A stretch of DNA of 9,898 nucleotides, taken from Helicobacter sp. (GTDB taxonomy: Bacteria > Campylobacterota > Campylobacteria > Campylobacterales > Helicobacteraceae). Below the pieces are notes generated by a model. The model saw only the letters and a list, made by a program, of their open reading frames with translations, was not told where the DNA came from and made no database searches. Location: the NCBI RefSeq assembly GCF_022511165.1, contig NZ_JAFLSB010000052.1, positions 1 to 9,898 on the forward strand, in the 5' to 3' direction. Below, one piece after another: positions 6,834 to 9,898 of this stretch; position 1 is the stretch's first letter; each line of letters begins with the position of its first letter. The position numbers were made by a program, and so were the translations under genes.

Positions 6834-8063
6834 ATGGAAGTGAAAAAAGCTAACGGCTTGGTGGATTGGCTCGATCAGCGCCTTGCTATTAAAAAAGTAT
6901 TAGAAGTGATGATGACAAAATATTGGATTCCCAAAAACATCAACTTCTTGTGGGCTATGGGTGTGGTGTTACTCACATTATTTTCATTGCTTGTAGTATC
7001 TGGTTTCTTCCTTTTGATGTATTATAAACCTGATGTTAATCTTGCTTTTGATAGTGTGAATCATACCATTATGACTGAAGTGGCATTTGGTTGGCTATGG
7101 CGACATATCCACGCAGTAGCTGCAAGTATGATATTCCTCATCATTTATATCCATATGTTTGTAGCTATTTATTATGGCTCATTCAAAAAGGGACGAGAAA
7201 TGGTGTGGATTGGCGGTATGCTTATTTTTGTGCTTTTTTCGGCTGAAGCATTCAGTGGCTATATGCTCCCTTGGGGACAAATGAGCTATTGGGCAGCTGC
7301 GGTGATTACAAACCTTTTTGGTGGTATTCCTGTTATTGGACCTGATGTGGTTGAATGGGTGCGCGGTAACTTCGTGGTAGCAGATTCTACCTTGACACGA
7401 TTTTTTATGTTACACGTGTGCTTATTGCCTATTGTGATTCTTGGTGTTATTGGACTACACTTTTATACATTAAGAATCCCTCACGTCAATAACGAAGAAG
7501 GCGAACATATCGATTATGAAGCAGAGGCTAAAAAATACGAAGAGGGCAGAAAAAAAGAATCTAAAGTTATTCCTTTCTGGCCTGTATTCCTCTCAAAAGA
7601 TATTTTCATTGTGTGCTTGTTTATGATTGGTTTCTTCTATCTTGTATGCTTCCATTTTGATTTTGCGATGGATCCTATTAACTTTGACCCTGCAAACAAT
7701 CTTAAAACACCTGCACATATCTATCCTGAATGGTATTTCTTGTGGAGCTATGAAGTATTACGTGGTTTCTTCTTTAGTGCGGATTTGGGCTTAATGGCTT
7801 TTGGTATCGCACAAGTAGCATTTTTGTTCTTGCCTTGGCTTGATAGAAGCTCTGTGGTTGCTCCTGCACATAAGCGCCCGGGCTACTGCTTGTGGTTTAT
7901 TCTGCTTGTTGTGGATATGATTGTGCTTACAATCTTTGGCAAGCTTCCACCTGAAGGAGCAAACAATTTTATTGGTTTTGTGGCTTCCATTGGATTCTTA
8001 TTCCTTGTGTTTGTGGCATTACCAATTGTAACGATACTCGAAAATAAGAAAGGAGCACACTAA
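6834..8063 (+). CDS. petB: cytochrome b subunit of the bc1-type complex
   Basis: This 409-residue membrane protein oxidises quinol and moves electrons across the membrane through two b hemes. Eight hydrophobic segments lie at about 36-63, 92-113, 125-145, 190-214, 255-275, 316-334, 351-369 and 378-401, so the b and subunit-IV-like parts are one protein. Probable heme ligands are His93 and His107 in the second helix and His194 and His209 in the fourth. The quinol-site motif PEWY is at 298-301. The His spacing in the fourth helix is 15, as in cytochrome b6, not the 14 common in bc1. The start at ATG 6834 is chosen because AAGGAG (6822-6827) sits six bases before it; an in-frame TTG at 6804 lies inside petA. 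Also called fbcB. Confidence 0.97.
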   Translation: MEVKKANGLVDWLDQRLAIKKVLEVMMTKYWIPKNINFLWAMGVVLLTLFSLLVVSGFFLLMYYKPDVNLAFDSVNHTIMTEVAFGWLWRHIHAVAASMIFLIIYIHMFVAIYYGSFKKGREMVWIGGMLIFVLFSAEAFSGYMLPWGQMSYWAAAVITNLFGGIPVIGPDVVEWVRGNFVVADSTLTRFFMLHVCLLPIVILGVIGLHFYTLRIPHVNNEEGEHIDYEAEAKKYEEGRKKESKVIPFWPVFLSKDIFIVCLFMIGFFYLVCFHFDFAMDPINFDPANNLKTPAHIYPEWYFLWSYEVLRGFFFSADLGLMAFGIAQVAFLFLPWLDRSSVVAPAHKRPGYCLWFILLVVDMIVLTIFGKLPPEGANNFIGFVASIGFLFLVFVALPIVTILENKKGAH

Positions 8064-8064
8064 G

Positions 8065-9168
8065 ATGAAAGAAATAAAAATTTTAGCAATTATTGTAGTC
8101 ATTGTGGGTGTGCTGTATTGGGGTGTTGAACCTCTTGCTCACGCGACATTCCACCCTGAAGTAGCAAAAGCTGATTTTGCCTTTAACGATTTGCGAGATA
8201 TTGATTTGAGCAAGGGTGATGCAAACCGCGGTAAAGAGATTGTAGAAACCAACTGCGTAGCCTGCCATAGTCTCAATGATGCAGGTATTGCTGGTGCAAA
8301 TATGGCAATGTATTTCCGCGATAACAAAGAGGCGACTATTTCTACTCCCGATCTTTCCACTGCGGGCGCGATTTATGATGAAAAGTTCTTGGCTAATCTC
8401 ATTATCGATCCTGTAAATACACTTCACCTTACACATAAATTCCCTAATGGCGATTTTCCAATGCCTCCATATGTAGGGCTTGAAGATACTGATAGGGAAG
8501 TTGCGGATATTGTGGCTTATTTGAAGTCAGTGGGTTCTATCTCGCTTAAAAAACAAGTGTTAGAATCTGAAGAGTTTATCGCCAAAAAAGAAGCAATCGA
8601 AAAGACAACAGCTTCAAGCGAGCAAAAACAAAGCCAAATCGCAACTCTTGAAGAAAAGCTTACTGATAAAGCTATTTTCCTCAATGCGTGTTCTCGCTGC
8701 CACACAATGAAATATGACAAGGTAGCTTCTCATACTACGCCTGAAAGCCTCAATGTATATCTTGGCTCGGTTGCACCTGATCTCTCAATGATGATTCGTA
8801 GCAAAGGTGAGCATTATTTGGAATATTTCATTAATGACCCACAAAAAGTATCTTTCAAAGCAATCCAAAATGCAATCATTCAAAAAGAGGGTTCACTCCC
8901 ACCAAATGACAAAAAAAGCCCCTGGCAAGATGATAGAGATTATAGCAATCTCGCTAAAGAGCTTGGTGTAATGCCTGTGGGACTTTCTATGCCACGCGTT
9001 GGCTTGAGTGAAGATTCACAAAAACGCGTTATTGCTTACCTAGAATCTATCGGTGATGCGAAAAAAGAGCAAAGAGAATGTCTTGGTATCTATTTGATGA
9101 TTTTCTTTGGCGTAATGAGTGTTCTTGCATTCTTCTGGAAAAGACGCATTTGGAGCGAAGTGCATTAA
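8065..9168 (+). CDS. petC: membrane-anchored di-heme cytochrome c subunit of the bc1-type complex
   Basis: This 367-residue subunit replaces cytochrome c1 in campylobacterotal bc complexes and accepts electrons from the Rieske protein. An N-terminal hydrophobic segment (about 5-19) acts as signal anchor. Heme site 1 is CVACH (64-68) with a possible Met133 ligand in FPMPP. Heme site 2 is CSRCH (209-213) with Met310 in LSMP as a likely ligand. The two domains are joined by a charged linker (about 165-200). A second membrane helix at 339-358 ends in KRR, leaving the C-terminus inside. AAAGGAG (8049-8055) inside the end of petB precedes ATG 8065 by nine bases, and the genes are separated by one base. 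Also called fbcH or petC. Confidence 0.96.
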   Translation: MKEIKILAIIVVIVGVLYWGVEPLAHATFHPEVAKADFAFNDLRDIDLSKGDANRGKEIVETNCVACHSLNDAGIAGANMAMYFRDNKEATISTPDLSTAGAIYDEKFLANLIIDPVNTLHLTHKFPNGDFPMPPYVGLEDTDREVADIVAYLKSVGSISLKKQVLESEEFIAKKEAIEKTTASSEQKQSQIATLEEKLTDKAIFLNACSRCHTMKYDKVASHTTPESLNVYLGSVAPDLSMMIRSKGEHYLEYFINDPQKVSFKAIQNAIIQKEGSLPPNDKKSPWQDDRDYSNLAKELGVMPVGLSMPRVGLSEDSQKRVIAYLESIGDAKKEQRECLGIYLMIFFGVMSVLAFFWKRRIWSEVH

Positions 9169-9178
9169 TCTCTCCTAA

Positions 9179-9187
9179 CCCCCCCCC
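9179..9187 (+). repeat. 9-C homopolymer downstream of petC
   Basis: Nine C in a row begin ten bases after the petC stop and run into the terminator hairpin. Such a tract can change length by slippage, but it is outside any coding frame. Confidence 0.9.
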
Positions 9188-9212
9188 ACCCCTGTTGTGG
9201 GGGATTCTTTCT
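9183..9212 (+). terminator. probable rho-independent terminator of petABC
   Basis: CCCCCAC (9183-9189) pairs with GTGGGGG (9197-9203) around a 7-base loop, followed by ATTCTTTCT. The stem is perfect and GC-rich, but the T run is interrupted, so efficiency is uncertain. It lies 15 bases after the petC stop, where an operon terminator is expected. Confidence 0.65.
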
Positions 9213-9820
9213 ACAATAAATACAATTTGCTCCCTTCTTTGAAATTCCCCCAAAGTTTTTTATTTTCTACAAGCTATTAAAGCAACAATAAAAAACAGCG
9301 TTTAGCTTTGGGTATTTATGCCAAAACTTTATAGCAGATTTTTTATTTTGACTCAAGAGCCACAAATACGATTTATTTTAAAAGCAAATTTTACACATTG
9401 CCTTTTGTAATTATTTTAAAATTTTACTTTGCAGCTTGGATAAAATTTTGCAAGATTCTAGAATCTTTGAGGTTTTTAATAATTTGCTTGATTTTTGTTT
9501 GGTTTTTTATAAGAAGAAGGCTAATGTCTAAGCAAGAGGTTACTACTTTCGTGCAGGCGCGAAGTTAATTGATAATATATTCTCCACTCTCTCAAATGTT
9601 CTAAGTTAGTATTTTGGTAATTTAATTTCTCAACAATAAGTGATTTTCGTGCGTATCAAATTACGTATTATTGGGAAGAAATAAAAAATTCTATATCTGC
9701 ATTATGATTCAAGCCAATCTTGTATTTGCGCTAAAGCCAATAAAAAGGCTATCATCAAAGGTATTTGGGTAGATGCTTGTTTTTAGGAGAGGGGGCTTAA
9801 ATCCAAAGAAACCCTTACCC
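9204..9820. other. gene-poor stretch of about 620 bp, apparently degenerate
   Basis: No intact gene, tRNA or CRISPR array is visible. The region is very AT-rich at 9240-9500. The minus strand holds three short, protein-like open stretches, at 9424-9564, 9521-9655 and 9709-9834. They lack good starts and are in shifted frames. I recognise no family. Decayed genes or a dispersed repeat explain this better than a functional gene. Confidence 0.6.
9424..9655 (-). pseudogene. possible frame-shifted gene remnant, family unknown
   Basis: Two overlapping open stretches on the minus strand read like parts of one helical protein. The upstream one (9655-9521, 44 codons before TAG) includes NLEHLREWRIYYQLTSRLHE. 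The downstream one (9564-9424, 46 codons before TAA) includes KNQTKIKQIIKNLKDSRILQ and ends FIQAAK. A single frame change between 9564 and 9521 would join them. Neither has a start codon with a ribosome binding site, and the upstream one begins right after a TGA. The composition (hydrophobic/charged alternation, Helicobacter-like codons) is the only support. It could be chance. Confidence 0.35.
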
Positions 9821-9827
9821 CCTAAAA
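9781..9827. repeat. imperfect inverted repeat, possible bidirectional terminator
   Basis: TTTTA (9781-9785) and GGGGG (9791-9795) can pair with CCCCC (9818-9822) and TAAAA (9823-9827), with a five-base bulge and a 22-base loop. The right arm overlaps the stop of the partial minus-strand frame. It may end that gene's transcript or belong to a small repeat. Confidence 0.35.
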
Positions 9828-9898
9828 CTTCTTCTTATTCACATCTTCTAAGATTTCTTTAGCTACTTTATCTACTCTCTCACTAATCTCTGCACTTG
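9822..9898 (-). CDS. C-terminal end of an unidentified protein (partial, runs off window)
   Basis: The minus strand is open from the window's right edge to TAG at 9824-9822, giving 24 codons. They read as a charged amphipathic helix, SAEISERVDKVAKEILEDVN, ending KKKF. This looks like a real C-terminus, but it is too short to name. The stop follows a run of four T. One extra T would read through into a further 37 residues (LGGKGFFGFKPPLL onward, to TGA at 9711-9709), so the gene may be frame-shifted or end differently in relatives. Confidence 0.45.
   Translation of the reverse strand, partial: SAEISERVDKVAKEILEDVNKKKF

Noticed and set aside
9524..9568. 14-codon plus-strand mini-ORF (MSKQEVTTFV...) behind AAGAAGG
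   Set aside because: Too short, spacing of only three bases, no structure or gene downstream to make it a leader peptide.
9204..9821. CRISPR array, tRNA or IS ends in the gene-poor region
   Set aside because: No regularly spaced direct repeats, no cloverleaf or T-loop sequence, and no transposase fragment were seen.

Overview
The window looks like chromosomal DNA from a non-pylori, probably enterohepatic, Helicobacter or a close campylobacterotal relative. The reasons are the AT-rich genes, the recognisable Helicobacter-type proteins (LpxD, LpxK, NadE, Bcp, a FutC-like fucosyltransferase and a Rieske/cytochrome b/di-heme cytochrome c operon), the nadE-lpxK neighbourhood that I also recall from H. 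pylori, and a fucosyltransferase interrupted by a long poly-C tract, a typical Helicobacter phase-variation device. The species call is inference.

Layout. Plus strand, 1-1877: the 3' part of lpxD (lipid A acyltransferase), cut by the window start and carrying a perfect 54-bp tandem duplication, then an arginase-superfamily protein. Minus strand, 6120 down to 1874: nadE, lpxK, bcp, a phase-variable alpha-1,2-fucosyltransferase and a GT-D/DUF1792-type glycosyltransferase. All five point the same way with gaps of 44 to 79 bp, and the last two share a TAATG stop/start. The arginase-like gene and the last glycosyltransferase converge, and their ends overlap by 4 bp.

Plus strand, 6263-9212: a divergent intergenic region with a TATAAT box for each direction, then petABC (Rieske protein, cytochrome b, membrane-anchored di-heme cytochrome c) as a tight operon ending in a C-rich hairpin. 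Bases 9204-9821 hold no intact gene. The minus strand there has several short, protein-like fragments in different frames, which suggests a decayed gene or repeat. The C-terminal codons of one more minus-strand reading frame run off the window end.

Together: much of the first 5 kb concerns the cell envelope (lipid A acylation and phosphorylation, surface fucosylation, a second glycosyltransferase). The last third encodes the quinol:cytochrome c oxidoreductase of the respiratory chain. The strongest finding is the 12-C tract in the fucosyltransferase. As sequenced the gene is out of frame (OFF); 10 or 13 C would restore a protein of about 295-296 residues and might also affect the coupled downstream glycosyltransferase. 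The second is the lpxD duplication, which encodes exactly one 18-residue left-handed beta-helix coil. I see no entirely new multi-gene system.
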